Below, piece after piece: positions 52,901 to 63,557 of a stretch of 64,000 nt of DNA. The stretch is from Zoroaster sp. YZ-2022. Taxonomy: Eukaryota; Echinodermata; Asteroidea; Forcipulatida; Zoroasteridae. Position 1 is the stretch's first letter. Every line of letters begins with the position of its first letter. Below the pieces are notes generated by a model. The model saw only the letters and a program-made list of their open reading frames with translations. It was not told the DNA's origin and made no database searches. Where the stretch lies: the NCBI GenBank assembly GCA_029582265.1, contig CM055833.1, positions 29,416,288 to 29,480,287 of the forward strand, read 5' to 3'. A program made the translations under genes and the position numbers.

Positions 52901-53985
52901 AAGGCTCTGGAAGATTTTGCATTCTAGATGCTCTGTGGAACATTCCCAACATGTTTTATGAGAAATTTAATCAAAAATTTTGTTTTTACAAACAAAACTG
53001 CAGACTGATTCTGTTATATGGTTGTACAATATGTCAACACTAATACATGTGAAGAGAATTTTGCTGAATATAAAATACTTCTTGTGTATACAGGCTAAGG
53101 ATTTTTTGTGCACAATGCTCTAGCCTCAGATACAGGGTGCATATTGATCTCTAGAGGGCTACAATGTGCATAGACCAGATACAAAGCATTAGGCCCTACT
53201 TACTTGCAAGGTAGAACACGGACTAACTCGGACACTTTGTAACCCTCTAAACAAACCGGGCAGAAATCACCATCTACCAACTCCTGCGAGCAACATAATA
53301 AACACATCAAATATAATTATTATCGAGTATTAACCCTTTTGTGACTGCAAGGGTCAATATCAGTCAACATGTTGCCATGGTGTATCTAGTGCACTTAAAA
53401 GTCAAACACTGTCAAACCTTACGTGTAGTAAGTACATTTACAGGTCAAAATGAGTTGACTGTTTTTGACTGGTAAAAGCATTGTCTTGTATTGTTCAGGG
53501 TGGTCAAAAATGCTAGTCAAAAATGCCCCTGTGTGCACATTTGGGTCAACAGTAAAACCAGGCAGTTGACTGGTTTTGACCACTGTAGCTACTTGCCACT
53601 AAAATTCAGGTGCAGTAGGATGGTTAAATTTCATTTTAACAAGATTGGATTGACAAATTGCATTTGCACACCCAACAGACATTGTTTAATGTACAAGCAA
53701 CATAAATAACAAGACATGGCAATTTGAAATATCAACAAAAAAAATTGATATTTTTTTGTTGAAATTCAACATAACAATTCCTGTTTTCTCTAAGATGAAT
53801 TCACTTCAACAGAATAATTTCTTAGGCTGATTAATACTATTTCCAACTTTTAAGCTTTCCCTTGTCTTGCCACATTGACGGTATAATATACATGTACATA
53901 CATATGTACTTACATCATCCCCTTCTTTAAGATGTTTGGATGGGAGTTTAGCAATAGCTTTTTTGGCTGCCCGACTCAATCGTTT
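49882..53985 (-). CDS. Goliath-type RING-H2 E3 ubiquitin ligase (RNF130/RNF150-like), 3' half
   Basis: Five minus-strand exons (53914-53985, 53204-53283, 52036-52132, 50383-50626, 49882-49979) join in phase and give 196 residues plus stop. The C3H2C3 RING is complete: CPVC, then LPC-K-H, FYH, KSC and RTCPMC, with the E2-contact Trp in [28 protein letters not shown] precedes the RING and [10 protein letters not shown] follows, as in the goliath/GRAIL group. The tail is Ser- and acid-rich and ends TPCLGSTSV. Family members are endosomal or Golgi single-pass proteins with a PA domain. Signal peptide, PA domain and membrane segment are not in these exons, so the gene runs past the composite transposon at 54.67-58.11 kb and probably out of the window. 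RNF13/RNF167 was considered; the NILKALG motif favours goliath. Confidence 0.88.
50383..50626 (-). CDS. RING gene exon, C-terminal tail
   Basis: [20 protein letters not shown] continues to a Ser/Glu/Asp-rich end [10 protein letters not shown]. Acceptor TTTGACCTCCAG, donor GTACAT, phase 1 out. Confidence 0.85.
51544..51901 (+). mobile_element. tRNA-derived SINE with a different 3' tail
   Basis: Head ATGCCATGGCTGAGCGGTTT, B box GGTTCGAATCCC and the body match the other SINEs up to CAGGGGTAATAATG. The tail is instead CAGCGCTGTGATACGTACCT ... GAGCGCTTTAAAAATGCCTC plus (ATT)n. It lies in the intron before the RING tail exon. Confidence 0.88.
52036..52132 (-). CDS. RING gene exon, second RING half
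   Basis: [20 protein letters not shown] then [12 protein letters not shown]: ligands H4 to C8. Acceptor TTTTCAATAG, donor GTATGT, phase 0 out. Confidence 0.95.
53204..53283 (-). CDS. RING gene exon, first RING half
   Basis: [20 protein letters not shown] then VRVLPC: ligands C1, C2 and C3. Acceptor TTGCTCGCAG, donor GTAAGT, phase 2 out. Confidence 0.95.
53330..53627. mobile_element. TTAA-flanked element, uninterrupted copy
   Basis: Begins TTAACCCTTTTGTGACTGC and ends GTAGGATGGTTAA. It aligns along its length with 8387-8957 minus the MITE there. It sits about 47 bp upstream of the RING exon at 53204-53283 in the gene's orientation. Confidence 0.75.
53914..53985 (-). CDS. RING gene exon, pre-RING helix
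   Basis: [20 protein letters not shown] then EGDD. Acceptor TTTTTCCTAG, donor GTAAGT, phase 0 on both sides. Confidence 0.9.
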
Positions 53986-54316
53986 CTAGGAAAAAAAACA
54001 CATAAATAATCACTATCAAACTCATTCCATATCCCAAGGAGGTACATAAATCATCCTGCCCACTTAAATTAAAATGTCATTTGTGGGGGTTTGCTGATGA
54101 AAAGCATGTCCACCCAGTGTAAGTATGTATGTGTGAGGCCAACATCATCCATCATTGAATCTCGAGGGCATGTCATTGTAACTAATTGGTAAAAAAAATT
54201 GCATCCATACTTCATTAGAATCAAGATGTGTCAAAATTTTACATCAAGTAATTGTGAGATCACCAATAGTGCCTTTTAAAGATGCACCATGTGTGGATCT
54301 CAATCTCTTCCATTAC

Positions 54317-54347
54317 TTTGGAGTAAAATCTGTACATCGCTCTTTTC
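54317..54347 (-). CDS. Possible 31-nt microexon of the RING gene
   Basis: A strong acceptor (TTTCTTTCTATTTACAG) and a GTAATG donor frame KRAMYRFYSK. Phase 0 joins [11 protein letters not shown] of the next exon, giving a basic juxtamembrane stretch as expected after the membrane segment. Unproven because it is so short. Confidence 0.4.
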
Positions 54348-54982
54348 CTGTAAATAGAAAGAAAGTAAATCACTTTCAAATCAGTTATTTCATCATGGAT
54401 AGAGGGTAATTAATTAAAAATCACCTGTGTTTTGGGCTTTTTTTAAAGCAATTTCTGAAAATGTTCAACAGAACATTGTAATTTTACTTGAGGAAAGGAT
54501 AACAAATGTTTTAAAATTACACACTTCTCAAAATAATATTAATAAGCATGGCTTTACAGTAAACATTTCCCAGAATGAATTTATAGTGGATCCTGACATA
54601 AATTCATTTCAGTGTACAATCAGTTACCGCTTGTTCATAAATTATCACACATATAGTATCAGATGCTCCCTTAACCAGTTCGCGTCGGAGGCCGTGAGTA
54701 ATATGTGTGCAGCATCACAGGACAGTTTGTCGAGGTGCAGTGTGCAATTTGTGTGTAGTGATTTTGTGCAGTTTGTAATGGCAAGGACCACATTGCACCA
54801 CAGTGCAATGGAGCAATGTGGAGGAGATTTGCACTTTGTGGAGGAGCGTGCACTTTGTGGTGGTGGAGCACCATAATTTTTTTTTTTGATGGCCAACTTC
54901 AATTTTTTTTATTTTTTTTATTTTTTTTTATGACGTCATTTCGGCCAAGTAAAAAAGAAATTGTGTTACCATAGGAGTTCCA

Positions 54983-55318
54983 CCACCACAAAGTGCACGC
55001 TCCTCCACAAAGTGCACGCTCCTCCACAATTTTACCACTGCACACAACTGCACACTACTCCCTCCACACAAACTGCACACAAAATACTGCACACAACTGC
55101 GCACTACTCCCTCCACACAAACTGCACACAAAATACTCCACACAAACTGCACACAAAATACTCCACACAAACTGCACACAAAATACTGCACACAACTGCG
55201 CACTACTCCCTCCACACAAACTGCACACAAAATACTTACTCCCTCCACACAAACTGCACACAAAATACTGCACACAAAATACTGCACACAACTCCCTCCA
55301 CACAAACTGCACACAAAA
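54983..55318. repeat. Irregular tandem array of CTCCACACAAACTGCACACA motifs
   Basis: Units of CTCCACACAAACTGCACACA and AAATACTGCACACAACTGCG in varying order, just inside the left TIR. The words resemble CTCCACAAAGTGCACGCTCC within the TIR itself. Open frames on both strands are artefacts. Confidence 0.88.
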
Positions 55319-56252
55319 TTAAACGCAGCATGCATATTGATGATTTCGGGCAAGTTGAGACATAATGACACAAAAATATAAACACAAAAGAACACATTCA
55401 ACTCTTTTTATTATTTTTTTATTAACTTTTTTTTAAAATTCACGTAACAATGAATGGATTACCGATACAAATCACTATATAAAAGAAAACTCAAAATTAT
55501 TATAACTCAAAATATTAATAATTACCAAGAAAAATGCACATTAAACAAGAATCCCTATATAAAAACAATGTAAATCAAATATCTATTGGACTTAGCTTGT
55601 CAATTTTGTACACGTTATATGGTGATTTTGGGGAGAGGAAATGATGAGGGATGTATAGGACTAGGGTAATCAATAGATAGTCAAGTGAATTATAAGGAAT
55701 ATAACAGAATTAAAAGAAAGTCAACTCACACTGAATTTTACAGGGATTAAGAGTCTACACTCCTTGCAATAAATGTAACACGATAGATTTACACATCTCA
55801 CTCGTTCATACCGAGCACATGGGACGAAGTGTTTTGGATTATATTTCCGCTTCAATGAACTGCTCAGGAACTTGGAATTTCGTTGCGTGTACTGTCAACG
55901 AAACCGCAAATGAAGTCGGATATTAGGGCTCATAATACAGTTGTCTATCTTACATGAAACAACGGCCCGCTTTAGAATGTCAGGCCTGTAGTTCACAATA
56001 CACTGTCTATTTAAAGATGAATAGAAAGTCACCCAGAAGTTTAGAACCCATGCAGAGGCACTCATTTTCTTCGAAATTAAGTTGTCACTGCCCTTGATGT
56101 AACGTAATAGTGTAAAATAACCATAAAGGATTACTGTAAGACTAACAGAGGTGGTTATTTTATAGATTTTTTTATTCCTACCAAAAAACACTATTATAGA
56201 TGTTTTTTTTTTTAATTACAGTAGTCTTTCTGAAACATCTGGTCTTTCATTA

Positions 56253-56882
56253 TCACTCTTCCTCGTTCTCTTCATCCTCGTTCTCTTCATCCTCGTTCTC
56301 TTCATCCTCATTTAGTTGAAGTAGTAGTCCGTCAAATTTGGTATGGTGTTTAGGCATTACTCTGTTCAGAGCTTTGTTTACTTCCATGCCTTTATTTACT
56401 TTTTCTTGAGATCTTCCGCAATATCCTGATGAGTCCCATTATCTTTCAGATGTAGGTAACTTGACAAAAATCCTTGTATTTGTTGAAAAAGATTCGCTTG
56501 ACTGCCCAAAGGGTTTTCCTATTGGCTTTTTCCTTGGCTTGATCTTCACTCATACCCCGTTGACGTACTTTTCATATTTTTCACACCACATCTCTTCAGT
56601 AGCCACTTTAGCCTCTTCCAACCAGTCTCGAAAAGTGGCATTGTCTTCCAGTTCAGAACTAGACTCATCCTCTTCCGATGATTCGTCATATTCCACCTCC
56701 GTATCGGATTCTGAATCATCTTCCTCGAAATCTCCGTCTTCATCCTGCGTAGATTCAGTTTCACAAGTTTCTATTTCCGAATCTTCAAATCTACGCTTTT
56801 TAACATCGGGTTCAGAATTATCGATGTCAGAATTGTCAGATTGGATAGCTTTAATTTCAGAATCATCGTCAACTTCATCCAT
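56253..56882 (-). pseudogene. Frameshifted acidic protein gene inside the nested element
   Basis: An ATG at 56882 starts a 110-codon frame, rich in Asp, Glu and Ser, with a KKRR basic patch, ending NATFRDWLEEAKVATEEMW and CEKYEKYVNG. Protein-like sequence continues in other frames to about 56253, where it ends in Asp/Glu/Asn repeats, so at least two frameshifts have broken it. Product not recognised. Position inside a transposon suggests an element-encoded protein. Confidence 0.55.
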
Positions 56883-56910
56883 GCATGTTCTGCATGCGGT
56901 TTGACAGCAG

Positions 56911-57322
56911 AAATAACATTCATGTTGAATCTCTGATGCTTAATCTCCGATTGACAAGAAACGGAAGAAATAGTTTATATATAGGCCTATAACTACTCAT
57001 TTCGCTGGTCATTTGCAAGCAAAATGAGCAAATGAGCAGCGAAATGAGCAAATGAGCAGCGAAATGAGCAAATGAGCAGCGAAATGAGAAAATGAGCAGC
57101 AAAATGAGAAAATGAGCAGCAAAATGAGCAGCGAAATGAGCAAATGAGCAGCGAAATGAGAAAATGAGCAGCAAAATGAGCAAATGAGCAGCAAAATGAG
57201 CAGCAAAATGAGCAAGCGAAATGAGCAGCGAAATGAGTAGTTATAGGCCTATATATAAACTATTTCTTCCGTTTCTTGTCAATCGGAGATTAAGCATCAG
57301 AGATTCAACATGAATGTTATTT
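56911..57322. repeat. 96-bp perfect inverted repeat around a short satellite
   Basis: Arms 56911-57006 and 57227-57322 are identical in inverted orientation over 96 positions by eye. The 220-bp spacer is made of AAATGAGC and AGCG/AGCA units of 8-20 bp. Confidence 0.93.
57007..57226. repeat. AAATGAGCAGC short satellite
   Basis: Repeats of AAATGAGCAGCG and AAATGAGCAGCAAAATGAGC fill the loop of the inverted repeat. Confidence 0.92.
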
Positions 57323-58441
57323 GTGACCGCATGAATAGACACTGAGACTCTCCTTTCTTTTATGTTTTCTTGTATCGGTATATAGCTTGCCTTATTGATG
57401 ATAAAAAATATATTTTAGACGGGGAGTGTAGCGGCTTCAGTGCCTAGTTTTTCTCATCACGAGAGGGCGCACTCGAGCTCGGCAATTAGCACGGAGCCAG
57501 AAGCACATTTTCCGAGAACCCATTTTCGGCACGACTTTTGTTCAGAAATTCACACTTTTAGCATTCATCCCACCTACCTTCGGTTTATTTTAAGAACACA
57601 GATCCTTGCCTCTGATATATCCTCTGACGTCATAAAAAAAATAAATAAAAAAAAAATAAAAATTGAAGTTGGCCATCAAAAAAATAAAATTATGGTGCTC
57701 CACTACCACAAAGTGCACGCTCCTCCACAAAGTGCAAATCTCCTCCACATTGCTCCATTGCACTGTGGTGCAATGTGGTTCTTGCCGTTACAAACTGCAC
57801 AAAATCACTGCACACAAATTGCACACTGCACCTCCACAAACTGTCCTGTGATGCTGCACACATACTACTGCCGTGTATACACGCACATTTTTTTTTGGAC
57901 AGCGGATCGGAGAGCGTCTAAACACGCCACAGGATTCTCGGGAATATTGTATAGATTCCCGGTCGACGTGGCAACGAGCCATAAGCATACGGTGGAAGAG
58001 CAGTCTCCACGGTCACGCTCTGGTGAGCACCATTGTTCGTGTTTGTGCGGTAAAAATAAACCCGCCATGGGGGTTCAGAAAAACTTTTTTATTCCCGACG
58101 CGAACTGGTTAACACACAAGTGCAAACAGTATGTATACAAGACAAATTAGATTCAACAATTATTTTGACATGACACCAATTTTAGGACAACATGCTGAAA
58201 AGGTCACATTAATTTTAACCAACATATCAGAACAACCCAAATGTGGAAGTTTTAGCTTATTACACTGTGTCGTTCATGCGAAAATAGGGAAATGCTTTCA
58301 GATTTGTTCATATTCATCATAATGCAGATTATGAGTTAGAATATATTTCCCCAAATTCGAAATGGAAATTTGTAAATTTTCCTATATAAGTGACAGAACC
58401 TCAGACAAGATTATTTCTAGGGAAATTAGATTTCCTTACCT

Positions 58442-59487
58442 TTAACCCTAACTCCCTAGGCCCATTTGCTTACACATAACCTGAATCCTTCCTAACTCCC
58501 TTGGCCCATTTGCTTACACATAACCTGAATCCTTCCTAACTCCCTAGGCCCATTTGCGTACACATAACCTGAATCCTTCCTAACTCCCTAGGCCCATTTG
58601 CGTACACATAACCTGAATCCTTCCTAACTCCCTAGGCCCATTTATGCATACATAACCTGAATCCTTCCTAACTCCCTAGGCCCATTTTGCGTACACATAA
58701 CCTGAATCCTTCCTAACTCCCTAGGCCCATTTGCTTACACATAACCTGAATCCTTCCTAACTACCTAGGCCCATTTGCTTACACATAACCTGAATCCTTC
58801 CTAACTCCCTAGGCCCATTTGCTTACACATAACCTGAATCCTTCCTAACTCCCTAGGCCCATTTGCTTACACATAACCTGAATCCTTCCTAACTCCCTAG
58901 GCCCATAACCTGAATCCTTCCTAACTCCCTAGGCCCATAACCTGAATCCTTCCTAACTCCCTAGGCCCATAACCTGAATCCTTCCTAACTCCCTAGGCCC
59001 TTACACATAACCTGAATCCTTCCTAACTCCCTAGGCCCATTTGCTTACACATAACCTGAATCCTTCCTAACTCCCTAGGCCCATAACCTGAATCCTTCCT
59101 AACTCCCTAGGCCCATAACCTGAATCCTTCCTAACTCCCTAGGCCCATAACCTGAATCCTCCAAAATCCTTCAGTAGTAAAGCAAGCATATGACATGTAT
59201 GTATGCACACATGTGTTTCTAATCTGTGATACATGTACATGGCCAGGGACCCTCCCTGCATGCATGGAGCAATAAACAGTGTCCACTGACCAAGCACTGA
59301 CGTTGCAATCACTACAACAAACATGGATGTACATGTACCATGGAAAGGCAAGTATCCCTTTAATAATAACCTCAATTCTCCAAATTCCTTCACTTTAGCA
59401 AAGAGCATGTAGCATGTAACCTCAATCCTTCAAAATCCTTCACTTTAGAAAAGAGGATTTTGGAGGATTTGGGAAGGTTAGGGTTAA
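58442..59487. mobile_element. TTAA MITE expanded by internal 44/32-bp tandem repeats
   Basis: Begins TTAACCCTAACTCCCTAGG and ends GGAAGGTTAGGGTTAA. From 58450 to 59165 the unit TAACTCCCTAGGCCCATTTG plus CTTACACATAACCTGAATCC repeats about 19 times, with 32-bp versions lacking the ATTTGCTTACAC part. The right third is like the unexpanded copy at 44295-44450. Confidence 0.85.
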
Positions 59488-60065
59488 TACAATGCTCATA
59501 ATAATGAGTTCTTAAAAATGCTACACATTTGCGGGGTGAAAATGAACGTCATATAAATGTATTTGTGATGTCCCAGAAGGATGCTTATTCCTGTATGTTA
59601 AGTGTATTGTTTCATGCATGAGTGAACAGCATACTGAGTACTTGTACATAACATCCATACATGTAATGTATAAAAAGAATTAATTAGGACAGAAATCTGT
59701 TGTTTGTCAAGCACCGCCTTGCCAGGATTTAAAAAAACAAATGCTTCATTATATTAAATTGATTTGACATACAGTGTATAAAATCACAATGCGTGATGAA
59801 ATGGAATCATTAATCATTATAAATGTTAATATTAATTCAATTGGTACGTGATTAGAACAGCAGCTTTGTCTTACTGTTGACTGGTTGGAGGCCACAGGCT
59901 TAAGGCAACAGAATGCCAAAAAATGTTGGATCTTATTATTATTATGAACCTTTCTCACTTAACGAAGGTTGAGATACGAGTTGTACGATACGGTTCTTTT
60001 CAGAACCTGTACCTCAGCTTCACGTTAGTTGAGATAAACACATGGTGTTACCGCAAACCGAAACG

Positions 60066-60644
<579 letters not shown>

Positions 60645-60905
60645 GCATTTCTGGCAATTAAACCAAGAATCCCTCAATACCTCGGACCGGCGTGGTCTGG
60701 ATGTATGGAAACAAACCTGGTTGGGATGAAACTCTTGGTATTCTTTGGTCGGAAAAAGGTTTAAAACTGAGCTTTGGGTACAGGAAAGGTTTGTGAATAT
60801 CCACAAGTTGATCGTACATTTCAAAAATGTTTATTATTAAACCACAATGGTGAAAACAAATCTGTCGCAATTTGTATCGCAAATTTTTCGATGCGATACA
60901 GGGGA

Positions 60906-60975
60906 AATCATTCACTGCGGGATTCGAACCCACATTCTGACAACACCAGAACTAGACCGCCTGGCCACAGATCAC
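60906..60975 (-). repeat. SINE head fragment
   Basis: The minus strand carries the B box GGTTCGAATCCC, an A-box-like TGGCCAGGCGGTCTAG and a shortened intervening segment. Confidence 0.5.
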
Positions 60976-61049
60976 AGATCTTCCTGCATTCAGCAGACTT
61001 CACACTTCGACCAGACAACTGATGGATGGTGTTGTATTGATGAGCAGGA

Positions 61050-61431
61050 TTAACCCTCCTACTGATAGACCATTTGAAACCATTCAAAATTTCCCACTTT
61101 CAAAAATGCCCATTGGTTTTGTACACACATGGTGATACCATTTGAACAGTGTTGGTAGCAAGCTTTACTTCCATTCAAATCCATTCAAATACATAGAGGG
61201 TCCATTGATTCACCACTTAGAAGTATCCAAACAAGGTTTTGTATTAGCTGTACTACCATTTGGAAAGATTCAAACAAGGTTTTGTATTAGCTGACCTACA
61301 TGTACCATTCAAAACCATTTGGGGAAATCAATACTGTACACAGTTATTTCACCATTCAAAACCACAAAAGCGAATGGTTTCAAATGGTGCATCAACTTGT
61401 ATGAAAAAGGTACCAGAAGTAGGAGGGTTAA
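61050..61431. mobile_element. TTAA-flanked element, TIR TTAACCCTCCTACT
   Basis: Begins TTAACCCTCCTACTGATAG and ends AGTAGGAGGGTTAA. The interior repeats ACCATTCAAAACCATTT-like words. Its ends match those of 8387-8957, its interior does not. Confidence 0.65.
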
Positions 61432-62675
61432 TGAAGAGGGTTAGGATTAATTAAGTCTCATTTACTAAAATTGATTCAGAACATACTTCACGTGATGTGA
61501 AGCAAACTGTGAACTTATACATGTATATAAAATAAAGGAGATTGAAGAGAATAACTTGCTGAAGTTATTTCAACACAAATTGTATTACACAGGGGCAGAT
61601 CCAGGATTTAAACAAATGGGTGGGGGCAGTCCAGAAGACTCCAGATGGAGTCTACAGAGACTACATGTACATATACTCAAAATCATGTTTATTTGAGAGA
61701 AAAAATAATAAGTTTTTTTTAATAGGTCTGCTCAGGAAGCTCAATAAAAAACAGTCAAAATGGGGGGGGGGGGGGACTCTCTAGAAATTTACTTCGAATT
61801 CATGTTCGCATAAATTATGAAGCAAGCTTCAAGCTTTGTTCATCAGGGGGAGATCTTATCCATGATGAGTCCCCAACAGACTAAAAGCCATGCTGTAATC
61901 ATAGAGACGTGACCAGCTTAAATTGCAGGGAAGCATGCATACAAAATTAATCAATGGCCATTTTGGAGGATAATGTTCAAGGCGAAATGTACATTGTAAG
62001 ATGAATTGCCCGAGTTTTGAGCTTCTTTATTGTAAAATTTCCTGAAATTTTAGTTTTCAACTGAAATATTGACAGTTTCCTTTTAGAATGGAAAACAAAT
62101 ATCTTTGCCCACCTACCCCTCCCCCCCCCAAAAAAAAATACACGTCAACATTGGTAACACGTGTGTCAGCATGTGCCACGCACTGATTAGAGTGGAGTAT
62201 TCTTCAAACAGACTGAGTAAATTTGGGCGCTGATGTACGTATCAATCGTACTTGTTATTCTGCAGATGAAGTCATATCAAAAGTCAAGTCTGGGAGGTCT
62301 TTCCAGAAACTGTTATTAACAGCTCCACTTTTTTTTTGGATCTGTTATCTGAAAAATTCAATTTGAAGATGCAATATGCTTAGAGTTTTAATACTGTCAA
62401 ACCTATCCGCATTGTAAAAATATGAAACAATGTTTGGGAGTTTTTATTTCAGCAAACCTGTAAGTCACTGCCAGTGAGTATCATGTTTAAACATGGGCAT
62501 CTGGTGCTCTTACATGTACATTTGAATTATTTGAATTATTGTTGAGTTCTTATGACCATGTACATGGTGTACCCGTAAGAACTCAACAATATCTATCTCC
62601 ACCATGCAAAGCCTCAAATCCTACATGATTTGAATTGATTTATGCCTTCCTTTAGTTTATACAGATCCTAGAGAC

Positions 62676-63055
62676 TAAGGCTGTGCCGGGTATCCGGATA
62701 CCCGACCGAAATGGTCATTACCCGGTTCCATTTTTCGGTTCCAATTACCCGTAAACGACTTTTTAAAATTCGGACTTAACATTTGAGCAGTGCAAACAGA
62801 AATCTGTGACTCTTGAACAATGTACTTGTACAGACAATTATCTTTAAATTCAAGAGATTACACTCCAATAAAGAAAAGAGCGATAGTATGGTATCCTCTG
62901 TATTATAAAAGTCAATTTGTTACCATTTACAGTACATGTATTTGTACACCACCGGAGACATGTTTTCAACAAAAATGAAAACGGGTATCCGGGTATCCGA
63001 AGTTTCCTGATTTCGGGTATCCGGTTCCAAAAATATCCGAAAACGCACAGCCCTA
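62676..63055. mobile_element. 380-bp hAT MITE, 8-bp TSD CTAGAGAC
   Basis: Ends TAAGGCTGTGC and GCACAGCCCTA, flanked by CTAGAGAC at 62668-62675 and 63056-63063. Subterminal GGGTATCCGGATACCCG motifs occur at both sides. Confidence 0.88.
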
Positions 63056-63557
63056 CTAGAGACTTGAGTTGATGTACACAAAATGGCTGCAGGGTGAAAA
63101 AGATCTATTACAAACCAAATTTACCTGACTATTTTTTCCCTTCTTGATGAAAAACAACACGTAGTCATTCAGATAACTTCACTGACTGCACTAACATGAT
63201 TTAAATTGAATTGTGTGTTCCTGAAGTTAATACAGATTAGCAAGGCAGAAGGTGTCGGTGTCACCCAAGGGTTTCCCCGATTGGGGCATATTGCTATCCT
63301 CAGCGGGGAGAATTGGCAGTCAATCAGGATAAAAATTATCTCCTAATCAGGATAGTTGACATCAACTCTGGGATGTGAACATTAGCAAGTTGACACGTAC
63401 TTAAGATGATAATCATAGTCCTGATTATGTTTGACAGTTTGACAGTTTGATGAGCCTCAAACAGCACTTAAGCCTTCATTGTTATATTATGCTGATTGAA
63501 CTGTACATTGTACCATTGCATACAATTCCATGCATTTTGATTACATTTCATACTTAA

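Larger units (their letters stand above)
54697..57869. mobile_element. 3173-bp nested transposon, 242-245-bp TIRs, 6-bp TSD GCCGTG
   Basis: Ends start AGTARTATGTGTGCAGCATC in inverted orientation. The left TIR is 54697-54938 and the right TIR 57625-57869, both bounded inside by TGACGTCA. GCCGTG is duplicated (54691-54696 and 57870-57875) and occurs once in the empty site near 8.70 kb. A 6-bp duplication with 5'-AG ends and long TIRs recalls Polinton/Maverick elements, but no polymerase, integrase or capsid gene is present, so it would be a non-autonomous derivative at most. Confidence 0.88.
54675..58108. mobile_element. Composite: TTAA MITE (8.46-kb family) split by a nested element
   Basis: Outer ends are CCAGTTCGCGTCGG and its inverse inside TTAA (54671-54674 and 58109-58112). 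Removing 54697-57875 leaves about 255 bp, against 253 bp for the intact copy at 8464-8716, and restores the order CGGAG-GCCGTG-TATACACGCA seen there (inverted). Confidence 0.85.

Noticed and set aside
54928..55401. Cys/Val-rich and His/Thr-rich open frames of 109-157 codons
   Set aside because: They follow the CTCCACACAAACTGCACACA array on both strands, with no splice or start support.
57440..58150. 236-codon plus-strand frame
   Set aside because: It runs across the right TIR of the nested element and the MITE remainder; the sequence is explained by those repeats.
58442..59487. Interstitial telomere repeat (TTAGGGTTAA words)
   Set aside because: TTAGGG occurs once per end as part of the MITE TIR; there is no TTAGGG tandem array.
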